From the NCBI RefSeq assembly GCF_021018805.1, contig NC_086283.1, positions 59,607,803 through 59,671,802 of the forward strand: DNA of 64,000 bases, in the 5' to 3' direction. Positions 54,341 through 64,000 of the stretch are shown here, one piece after another. Position 1 is the first letter of the stretch. Each line of letters starts with the position of its first letter. This DNA is from Prinia subflava (taxonomy: Eukaryota > Chordata > Aves > Passeriformes > Cisticolidae). A model generated the notes under the pieces. The model was given only the letters and a program-made list of their open reading frames with translations, was not told where the DNA came from and did no database searches. The position numbers and the translations under genes were made by a program.

Positions 54341-55377
54341 AATGCAACTCCCAAGGGACGATCTTAGGGTGGTATCTCTGTCGATGGTTTCTCCCCACTG
54401 GACTTCTATCCCTTTTCTTTCAAAATTTTCTCTTTTCTACCCATCCTTGTCTCTGTTTACCTTCCCTTTTCCCCCACAAAAACTACTTTTCTCCTTTCTC
54501 CCACACTATTTCTTAATACAATTTACCTTCTCTGAGGAACTATAATAAAGCTTAAAATAAAATAAAAATCTACACTTTCTATACTTTCATTCGTCCACAT
54601 TCACTCCACTCTATTTTTCACTTAATCTCACACACAACAAAACAATCACAACAACAAGGTACCTTTTACTTTCCACACACTTTTACACTCTTTAAGAGTA
54701 CCTGGCCAGAAAATGCCCTTCATAAACCCTCAATCTGGCAGTGTTGGGGGTTCTCCCTTCCCAACCCCAGGTGCTCTTGGGTTTATTTCATAGATTCTGC
54801 AGAATTTAACATAACCCTGGATGTCTCGGAATTGCTTCCTCCAACCCAGCTGGTTATCAACCCTGGGTGCTCTTGGAATAATTCCTCAATCCCAGCAAAA
54901 GTTTTTTAGGGTCCCCTTTTCACACACTTTACCTTTTCCCTGGGGGGGTTTCTCTCACTCCTTTTTACCATTCACTTTCGTCCCCGTGCTGGCCGCCTCC
55001 CTCGCGGGACAACGGAACCGCAGCGTAGGGGACTCCGCTCTCGCTTGGAAGGTCTGGGTTTTACCCCAGCCCGCCTCTCAGTCACACACTTTCAGCCCCC
55101 GTTCCGCGCCAAATGCTGCCCCCCCCAATCCCAGCAATTCTTACCACTCCGTTGTCCTTGGGTCTTTATTCTTCGTGCACACTTTGATGTTAGGAGCTGG
55201 TTACCGCGGTTTTTAGGGAATTCTTTCCCTTCTCTTTGCCTTATTGTCTCCCTTTGTCCTTGGATCTTACCCCTTTCTGGGGTACTCTGCGAGGACCAGA
55301 GCCGAGGCCGCCTAATGCAGGCGGGACGCGTCTTCCTGGTCTCTAATCCTCCCACAGCACCCACAGTGGGGTATTTT
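54340..55377 (-). other. Proviral leader region, unassigned
   Basis: It follows the primer-binding site on the minus strand. No gag can be recognised. The part at 54380-54720 is strongly purine-rich on the minus strand. Confidence 0.4.
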
Positions 55378-55396
55378 AAACCATCCTCTGCTACCA
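55378..55396 (-). other. Primer-binding site complementary to initiator methionine tRNA
   Basis: TGGTAGCAGAGGATGGTTT on the minus strand, three bases after the 5' LTR. It is complementary over 19 nt to the 3' end, including CCA, of vertebrate initiator Met tRNA as I remember that sequence. Confidence 0.85.
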
Positions 55397-55399
55397 AAT

Positions 55400-56040
55400 T
55401 GTGATAAACGCCAATCACTCGTTTTTTGAAATTTATGAATATTTAATAAAGAATAAAAATTGGTTACAAAAATATTAATACAATAATAAAAGTTTAAAAA
55501 AAGTTTTCAGAGACAGGACAAATAATGAGACAACAAGAGCAAAGAAGGTAGCCCGGGCTTTTGTCCCCCCTCCCTCCCAGACAAAGGCTAGGAAGGAGAA
55601 GGGCCCAGAACAAAGAGAAGTCTTCTTTTTTTAAGCCTTCAGTTTATGACTATTCATATCTTACGTAAAACAAGTAATTTTCAGCTGTTTCTTGTCACAA
55701 AAGCTTTCTGTTAATTAAAAGAACGCATGAGAGCATACGTCCTTGAGAAAGTTAGGTTCTGTGGATAAGAGGCCATAAATTCTTCTTCACTAGAAGGTTT
55801 AGGGGCCTCTGTAAGGTTTAGGGGCCTCTGTGAATGTTATCTCTCTGCTGAGGAATTTTTCTTCTTGAGCAAAAAAATATAACACACATACACAGCTTCT
55901 ATTGTACTAAACTCATTGTTAATTACAAAACTACATTCACTACATTATTCTAATGTTACTATAGTATAACTTTTCTATCTATCAGATTACATATAGTAAA
56001 TATCTGCGTAGAGCCACATATACAATATGCCTTTTTCACA
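55400..56040 (-). repeat. 5' LTR of the provirus
   Basis: 641 bp, 638 identical to the 3' LTR without gaps. It abuts the second copy of the TSD at 56041-56045. Confidence 0.95.
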
Positions 56041-56159
56041 AGCATGCTGCCATTTTGCAGTTACTGCATCAGAATTTATCCTTTCCATCTTTGCTTCCTC
56101 TGTGTAGCTGAGTGTTCCTGATCACCCAGAGTTTTTCTTCCTGTGTACTGCCATGCAAT

Positions 56160-56330
56160 AATGAAATATTCTCCAGCAGAGCCTCCAAACTTGCCTGCCA
56201 GCTACTGAAAGCATTGTCCAAACACTTCTTGAACTCAGACAGGCTTGGTGCCTTAACCACTTCTCTGGAACCTGATCAGTGCCTGCCCCTCCACTTCTCC
56301 TTGTGTGGAAGCTGTAGACTGCTAAAGTTT
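56160..56330 (-). mobile_element. CR1 fragment, antisense
   Basis: CTTGAACTCAGACAGGCTTG and the following CTTAACCACTTCTCTGG are typical of the CR1 3' region read on the opposite strand. Confidence 0.65.
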
Positions 56331-57004
56331 CCAGTGTTTCTTCTTTTGCTTTTTCTGATTAGGAGGCCTCATTGTGTCCATCACTTTTCCTTTATAGATT
56401 GTGTTCACACTTGGACTTCTCATCCTTTTTTCCTTTTTGTTACACTTTGTCTCACTGTATGCTAGATACCCTGAAAGGCTGTATTTAACAGTGTAGCAGT
56501 CACTGTGATAGTTTTGGCAAGGTCATTTTCTCTCACTAGAATTGCAAGCTCCTTGACTGTGCTCTCCATAGCAAGTTTTCTGTTTCCTTTATCCCACATA
56601 TTTTTCACTTTTCATCCTGCTCTTTTCTCCAGAAATGGCTCAGTGATCTGTTACTTTATCAGTTTGTCAGAGCTGTAGTATACTTCTTTTGTCAGAGCAG
56701 TAGCATCTGCCGTGGTGTCCCCTCTGGCTCTACAGATCTTCCATTCAGTAAAAGATTTTATTCAATAGATTGCCATAACTGTGAAAAGTAGCCTGAGCCC
56801 TCCTCTGCAAAAGGGCTAACAGTAATTTTCAACAATCTTACAAAAAGCAGAACCTCTCCAATATTTACTATGTTTCCTGTATCTTCTGTAATACTGATTG
56901 CTGTCTCTGCTTCTTTATCTCCTTTTGCCTTTTTCCTTACTACACAATCCTGATCTGCTTACTTCTCTGAGTGTAGTGCTCTTATGACTCAAAGAGCCAA
57001 GGTC

Positions 57005-57290
57005 TCTCTGGCTCTTTATACAGAACAGAAAATCACTGCATGGTTGAGGCTGGAAGGGATTTAGCATTGGTGCAAGAGATTTAGGTCAGGGAATACTTCA
57101 GCAAACTGGAAATAATTAAGTCCATGGGCCTTGATGTGATGCACCCTTCAAATGCTGGGTGTTGAGGCAGTTGGCTGATGTAAATGTGAGCCCCTCTAAG
57201 CAACCTTTGACCAATCAGAGCAGCTGTGGGTGCTGCCCAAAAACTGGAGAAAGCAAATGTGACTTCTATCTTCCAGAAGGGTAAGAGCCC
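57005..57290 (+). mobile_element. CR1 fragment
   Basis: The stretch from AAATAATTAAGTCCATGGGCC (57108 onward) to ATCTTCCAGAAGGG corresponds to the CR1 segment just upstream of the RT core. A short piece near 57025-57062 resembles the CR1 3' end in antisense. Both are diverged. Confidence 0.65.
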
Positions 57291-57299
57291 TCTCCTACC

Positions 57300-60200
57300 T
57301 TTTCCTGTTACTTTGGTTGTTGTAAACTATTCCTTGTAAATAAAGAAAAGAGTTATGTTTACATAAGAAACTCTCTGAATGTGAATTGCAAGATTTTTCA
57401 GGTGATGCAATAAACAATTTCCGATTTTCTTCTGTGACAGATAAAGGCATATGATTCTGGTGAAAGTTAAATGACATTTTGACTAGTTCTCCTATAAAGA
57501 TATTGTGTTTCCTGTTGGAACTCAGTGAATAGAGCTGTGCAACACATTTTTTATGTATTGGTCTGGAATACAAATAACATTTTTTAATAATGAATGTAGA
57601 ACATAGAAGGGTTACGTCTGTGATGCAAATCCTCAGAATTAGCTAGCCCGAATCCAATATTAGATAACTGTCATGTAAATATTAATGTAATTTAATGCAA
57701 TGCCCTGTATTCTTGATAGTTGTTTTATCACTATGAGTTTACAGACCAAAGCTATTATGATATAACTTTTATTTAGGAGAGATATTTTCTCCTAAAATAT
57801 CTTATGGTCCGTATACTTATCTAAGTTGTTATCTCCACACTTGCAGCATTTATGAAATAGCCCATTGACTTTTTGTATGGCACTTCTTACATTATTTATT
57901 TTGCTTTGAAGTGGCCACAGCTGCTGGTAAATTGAAGAGCTGGGATTATATTTGGGATATATTAGCTGTATGTCAGAGAGGAGAGAGTTGTGTTTCTGCG
58001 CTTAACTTGTAAACATGAAAATAAATTTATTCTGGTGATAACATTCTAAGTTTGTATTGATTTGTGTACATTAGTAAAAGATGACAAATAGCTCTCATTA
58101 AAAACTTTGGCGTTTTGGAGTTCATGCCATTATATGGGTAAATAGATGGGCATATCCAAGAGAAGTTCACTGTAGCTTACTTAAAGAGTTTATATATACT
58201 GTAAAAAACAAAATAGTCCTAAAATAACCTTAAATTTTAAATAAACTATATTGAACTATAAAAACCAGAGTTACAAAAAGAGCTTCAGAAAACAAAGGTA
58301 GCAGTTTTACAACTTCTACACATGACTTGTCAGAATTAGATACTCAAATCATATTGCACCGAACACTGTTGTCTGCATTTTATTTGATGGAGACTAATAA
58401 CAAGGGATGATTGTGTCAAATCAAAAACTACTCAGTTGTTCAGGTATTTCACTTAGATAATGGATTTGTACTCAGTGATATTTTGTAAATTTTGAGGAGA
58501 CTTGACCTTGATGCTGATCTCCTGAGTGCTGTCAGAATATAGTATTATTTTTTACACGGGTAATTTTTGTTCTGCATTTCTGTATGTGTAGCACAAACAA
58601 TACGTTCACCTTGGCAGTATTAATGGATAAAATGGATCCATGGTAATCATGGGAAAAGAGGCAGATAAATATTAAAGGTTAAGTTCCCTTAGTTCAATAA
58701 AGAGCTTTCACCTGCCCCTAAATCCAGCTGTGGGTTTAAAATCTGAGTATTAAATTAAAGAAGGGGTTTATTCTTTGTAGTTCATATCATTGTAAGAAGG
58801 GTTCATAGAAAAATAGCCTAAATGAAAAGTTTTCTTTGCCTTCTTATATTTCAGTGAGAACATAATACAGGTCATGCAAATAGATGAAAAATTAGTAATT
58901 GAAAAGAATGCAACTGAAAGATGATTTATGTATGTTTGCATTTCTGCTTTATTTATAAAGAAGAAATTTAAAAGAAAGGCAAGATGTACGCTCATCAGCA
59001 CTAGAGTGAGTAACCAAGAATGCTAGGTTCTCTTTTAGATCAGTTATTCATTATTCAAAAAATATGTATTTGGCTTAAAGCACAAAAGTGGAATGGAGCT
59101 TGCTAGTTTAGGTGACTGGATTGCCTTCCTAAGATTTTTTTTTCTTTTAGTGCTTCCACTTATAAAACCTTTTCTGTTCATCATATTTCTTTTTTTTTTT
59201 TTTCCAATTGTGAACATTATCAGTAGCAATGTAATAAGCAGAGAGCTTAAAAATAATTGAATCATGCTCTTTATCCTGATTAAATTATTGCTTTGCTTTC
59301 TCTTTGGAAAATAATTTTTGATCAAAGAGGAAAGGGACCTCACCTCAAACATAAAGTGACAGCAGTACCTGGAACAAGGGAAGCATATTTGATATTTCAG
59401 AAGAGTGGGAAATACAAGGTGGCAAAGATGCTTTCACCTGTGTTTTGCATGTTCAGGGGGAAATAATTTACTGCAAAAGTTAGAAGGCTTTGATTCATTC
59501 TTCATTCTCAATGAGAAAAATATGTCAGCTTCTAGTAGCTAGGGTTGCTAGAGTGAGGCTTAGGTTCACCTCTAATTCATGTTTGGACATAATAACAGTG
59601 TAAAAGCAGTAAGAAAAGTTTGTGGTAACTTGGATTGCAGCTGTCTACACCTATTAGCTAAATAGCACATGCTTTAACAAAGATCTACTACAAATACGTA
59701 ATAAAATTGGATAACTCTAACTGCAGTATGTTCATGTGCTGACATACACAGCATGCCAGGTAAACAGCCACCACATTTGTTGCCTTGTGTAAAAGCAAAT
59801 TTCCTTTTTGCACCGAATTTACACAGTAGTCTGGTTATATTTTGTTTTTCTCAAAAATTACAAAACAGTCCTGCAGTCCCTCACTTATTTGTGTATATGG
59901 GTGTGATTCCTTCTGCTGTTTTTTCCTCTCTCCTTTTTCTCTCACCTCCTTTATGTCTATTGTGAGAGAGAAATATGTGTGGACTCCTCTCTAACCTGGA
60001 AGGTTCTTCCCCCTCTGTTCCCTGTCTCTCTTTCCATCTCTATATAATGCTTTCCACTGTCCTGCTATTGAAAATTCAACATTTGATACACTCAGGTTCT
60101 GTAAATTTACTTCTTGTCTAGTCCCTATATGGGGCCACAACGGGGGTTTTTAACATTTAAAAACTGTGGTTCATAAGAATTTTATACTTCTTATACTGCA

Positions 60201-62965
60201 ATACTATCTGCACACAGCTAAATTGGGATCCATTATATGCCATTGGCTGACCATGTTTAGGTAACAATGCATAGTTCCAAAATAATTTTGAAGACAAATA
60301 AGGAGATGAAGGGATATGAAAATAATTTAATAAAGCATAATGTAACTTATTAGATGTCGACTATGTAACACTGACTACGCAACTTATGTCTGCATCAAGA
60401 ATGACCTGGGAACTGAAAACAAGGTAACGTATTGGTCCACGGAGTCAGTAGTTGCTAAAAATCTTATTCAATATATATGTTAAGTTGCTAATCATGTAGT
60501 TACACATCTCTGTTCTTGCTTCTTCTCATCTGGATTCTAATTTTGACAGACATTGCCTCTCTCTCTCACCAGCTCATGATGGGGGGTGTAACTTTCTTTG
60601 CTGCAGCCTTTCACAGCTGCCTTTGATCCTTCTGCTTCACACGTCAGGAGGAATCTGAACTCACCTTTTTCTAATCACCAGAGCTAAGGCAGCAAAGTCT
60701 TCTGTCCCGGCAGCACACCATTAGCTTTTGCTGTGAAAAAAACCGCCTTCCTCCTGTGTATGAGTACCCCTTCTCGGGTCATGAATGCCAGCTCCCTAAC
60801 GATCTAAATGTATCCTAGATTCTGTAAGATGCATTTCCTCTTACAATGCATATAGTTTGAACTAATTTTTTCTAATTTGTTTATTTCTGTTTTGTTTGTA
60901 AGATTTTTTTCAAATAAGATACTGTAAAAAAAATCACATGCAAAAATATTCAACCTATACCTTCACCGCAGCTATGCGGTGACATAGATTTTTCTGACAT
61001 AGATGATGTCAGAGAGACAATGAATACTTGAGTACTGCTGTTGCCCTTTGTAGGCATAACACCTAGAAATGTGAATGTAATTTCTTATTCATATATGCAT
61101 TTTTTATACTCTGAGATTGTACTTCTAGATTCTTCTCTAACTGTTCACGAAGGGTAGCAGACAATTATTTTCTTACAAGCTATATTGCTTCATATGTCTA
61201 GTTTAGTATAGGTGACAGCAAATTTTTAATGACTGTTAAACTGCTTCAAAAGTATGAGGTTCTGGACTATATCTGAGCCCCAGAGGTTCCTTATTAGTAA
61301 AAAAGGTAAGTGGTTGTTGAATTGAGGGAGATATTACACATAAATCTATCAGATAAGTAAGTAGTGCAGTTAAGATTTCCATTCAAGGTTAAACTTGTTA
61401 CATATTTTACTAAAAGCTACTTTTATGAAAATACTTGCTTGAAGAGGTACATTTGCATTTTTCCTTAAATAGAAAAATAAACTGGGGGCCTCTGACAATT
61501 CTATTCTCTGTGTCCAAGTTAGTGTCTCTTTGTATTTCTGATTCAAGTAATTCCTTGCTCATGGTGATAAAAGTAATGTAGAAATACCACAAAATATTCC
61601 TAATGTTAAGTTTAGGCTTGTGCAGTTTCAACCACATTAACTGTATTTGTAAATACAAATTTTTAAGTGCCTATCAAATAGCTTATTCATGAGATACCGA
61701 AGTGCTTGTGAGTTTTTTACATTTACATTATTGAACCAATACTTTTGCAGAGTGTAAAAAAAAAATAGTGTTGGTCTGCACTGATGGCAAATTGATGACT
61801 GAAGGATAAAAATTGTAATTTTAATATCCAGTGAAGGCAGAAATAGGGGGATTCACCATGTTTGTGATCTCTATATATTAACTCCAACTGCTTATGTATT
61901 TTCTAGATTCATTTTTCATCAGCTTATGTGTAGTTATCATTAAAGCAATCTTGATGTTTTTCCTTGTGTAGATTATATAGATTAATTGTAGCATAGCAGT
62001 TTTTCCACTCTGTTTTTGTGTTGTGTCATTCCCTTACAGTATCAAGAGAACAGTCTTGCTCCAGAATCTCTTTTCAAGCTGTCTTCACAACCAAAGTATA
62101 TTTAGATGGAGCTACTGCCTTAAAATGCTGTTTCAGCAAGAGTTATGTAACTCTTGCACTTGGTTGTGAGGTAGTTGTTAATTCGTTGATTTTTGGTTTT
62201 GGTTCTTTTTTATCAGGAGGCATACTGATACATTTTTTGTAACCCCAATGTCAATACTACCTCTCCTTTTGCCTAATTAAACCCTACCTATAGTGTATAA
62301 ATATGGTGGGTAAATAAACATGCTTCTAGTCACATGGCAACATAACCAAGATTGAAGCTATCCTGTTAGGTTTGTGTTGGGAGGAATGAGATAATGCTTG
62401 AAAGACTGTTGAGAAGGATTGTAAATCACTCAAGTGACCTTGCAGTTGGAAATAACTCCTGATAAGCCTCTGAGAACCATAGTCCACTGGTCCTCTAGAA
62501 CAAACCACCTCTGCCTGTGTGCCTCTGCCTGGTGCTGCTTTGGGGATGCCCTCATTAGCAAGGTAAATGGAAATAAATTTGTTGTTTTTGTTCTAACTGC
62601 AAGTTCTGGCTGCCTGCCTGTGTCAACTCACAGTTTGAAACAACACCATTAACATCTTTAAAACTTAAGTAACTTTATAGAATTATATAATTATCTGTCC
62701 CAACGGAAGTGAGGCATATGTCATGCTTTATAAATACATGAGTCAGGGTCCTCATCTTGCAGTCTTTTAAATCCTTCATCTCTTTTTTTACTGCATGGAT
62801 TTCAGGTGTTTCTGTATGTTGAATTTGTGATGGTATTTGCCATTCAGTCTCGAAAAGTCCTGTCACAATTCTTCTGGCAGACCACATCCTTACTGGCCTG
62901 TCTAACTTAGCATCAGCAGCAAAGTTGCTCATCTCAGTCTTCACAGGGTTCCTTTTTTTATTCAC
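57300..62965. other. AT-rich intergenic DNA without recognisable genes
   Basis: 5.7 kb of AT-rich sequence. Frames are short and lack exon context. A perfect 8-bp stem with a 4-bp loop (TCACCGCA...TGCGGTGA) lies at 60963-60982. No RNA gene or transposon end was recognised. Confidence 0.5.
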
Positions 62966-62969
62966 AAGG

Positions 62970-63250
62970 TTACATTTAGGAATGCACCGGATAGCCCAGG
63001 TCCCAGCACTGATCTCTGCAGAACTGTAGTGGCAAGTTTCCTCCATTCCAGGCGTTAACCATTAACTCATACTCCCTTCTCCCATTTCCTTCCCATCTGT
63101 TAATTATTTACCAAACCTAAGAGGGAAGTTCTTATTTTATGCTTAAGCCTCCTTTTAAGGCTTAAGGTTTCCTTCAGAATAGGTCCGCTTTAGGAGACTT
63201 GGTGAGAAGCTTTTGGAAATCCCATAGACTCTATTAACTAGATCCTCATT
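62970..63250 (-). mobile_element. Possible ancient CR1/L3-type relic
   Basis: The run ATCTCTGCAGAACTGTAGTGG (63014 onward), then CCATTAACTCATACTCCC, a GACTTGGTGAGAAGCTTTTGG-like part and AAATCCCATAGACTC recalls an old amniote CR1-like element in antisense. It is strongly diverged, so this is a pattern-memory call. Confidence 0.4.
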
Positions 63251-63259
63251 GCTTACTGA

Positions 63260-64000
63260 TCCTTTTAAAGGCTTTAAAAGTGTTTCCTTGCAATAATAAA
63301 CAAAGCCAAAGTTTGCAGTACATTTTAAAAATGTGTATGATGAGACAAGTACCAGGTGATTACTGTGTATGGTATGTAATCCAAAAAACAGTGTTTAGAC
63401 ATCTGGGTCACTAAGCTATGTTAACTACTCCTAATAAAAGGCTTTATGTCTTAGCTAAGAAATTACCATCTGGATTAATTAATTTTCAAGGTATGTAATG
63501 ATAACTGTGTGATAAATATATAGCTTATGGACCCTAGGGGTTTATTATTATTTGGAGGCAGTCTGTAAATATGCTATGAAAATGTAAGAAACACTTCAAA
63601 TATATATAAACTTCAGTATCCAAAATAATGCAAGCATAAACAGTTTAAGTACCACTTAACAAAACACATGAATTATTTTTCAATGTCTTTAATGCTACTT
63701 GCACTTTGATCTACCCATTATGGCACAGATGATTATTTTTCTTAGGTCAGGATTCTTTTATGCAAGATATTATGAAGACACTACTGTAAAGGTATTTTGG
63801 GAGGTAAACGTCAAACTTAATTTTTAAGAACGTCTTGTTTTTTATTAAATTAAAGACTAACTCTTTATTTTTAATCCATTTTTATTTACTTTGCATTTGT
63901 ACAGTTTGTTTCCATAGTCCACAATTGATAAATTGTGAACATTTGAAGGTTTTATTAAAATTTTTACCTTAAAAACAATCACTGTTTGGAATTTTAAACC
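63260..64000. other. AT-rich intergenic DNA, nothing recognised
   Basis: No gene, RNA or repeat boundary could be supported. Confidence 0.45.

Larger units (their letters stand above)
48620..56040 (-). mobile_element. Endogenous provirus, 7,421 bp, with both LTRs and TSD AGCAT; defective and mosaic
   Basis: Two 641-bp LTRs flank the insertion, with a perfect 5-bp TSD AGCAT (48615-48619 and 56041-56045). On the minus strand the order is 5' LTR, primer-binding site, leader, GC-rich block, broken pol end, an unrelated LTR fragment, broken env, polypurine tract and 3' LTR. The LTRs differ at 3 of 641 positions, so the insertion is young. I recognise no gag, protease or reverse transcriptase core. 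The integrase type and env cleavage pattern suggest a class I (gammaretrovirus-like) element, although the 5-bp TSD is more typical of others. Confidence 0.93.

Overview
The window is vertebrate nuclear DNA and almost certainly avian, most likely from a songbird (passerine). The evidence is: spliced genes with GT/AG introns; CR1-type LINE fragments with the avian octamer-like 3' end; many short solo LTRs with clean target-site duplications (TSDs); and side by side members of families that I know as multicopy in songbirds (PAK3-like kinases, Topors-like RING proteins, and maestro/MROH-like HEAT-repeat exons). Nothing looks prokaryotic. The DNA is transposon-dense, tandem-duplicated accessory sequence.

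Layout. 0.8-2.6 kb is a CR1 LINE. 2.7-3.5 kb is a solo LTR. 4.0-6.7 kb is a dead Topors-like RING gene broken by three separate insertions. 7.3-7.9 kb holds two MROH-like exons (minus strand). 11.0-11.6 and 12.9-13.4 kb are two more solo LTRs, with a CpG-rich block and candidate exons between them. 17.2-18.6 kb is an intact single-exon Topors-like RING gene with a repeated CRE-like promoter. 19.6-22.3 kb is a CR1 and a 1.37-kb solo LTR. 24.5-34.2 kb is a complete 13-exon PAK-like kinase gene (minus strand, 469 codons plus stop, every exon junction in phase). 35-37.6 kb is a truncated retroviral LTR, primer-binding site and gag relic. 38.7-41.8 kb holds further LTRs. 42.9-45.3 kb is an intact RING gene whose protein is two full Topors-like units fused head to tail. 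45.97-48.0 kb is a 2-kb pyrimidine-only satellite with a 200-N gap. 48.6-56.0 kb is a provirus (minus strand) with matching LTRs, TSD, primer-binding site and polypurine tract but broken, mosaic contents. 56-64 kb is AT-rich with only CR1 relics.

How the genes relate. The PAK-like kinase and both intact RING genes share the sequence TGTGATGTCA (or its complement) within about 150-290 bp of their start codons. In both RING genes it is extended to the perfect palindrome TGTGATGTCACA. This suggests similar CREB/CREM/ATF-type control, possibly in the germ line (inference). The kinase keeps its catalytic residues but has no p21-binding (CRIB) domain and starts with a hydrophobic segment. The RING proteins consist of an N-terminal RING, a conserved helical region and a Ser/Pro/Glu-rich tail.

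The most unusual items are the double-unit RING gene, the RING with Asp in place of its zinc-binding His, the CRIB-less kinase with a duplicated N-terminal exon, and the young but mosaic provirus with an initiator-Met tRNA primer site. A 404-bp block (one mismatch) is also shared between the dead and live RING genes; in the dead copy it lies exactly between two LTR insertions.
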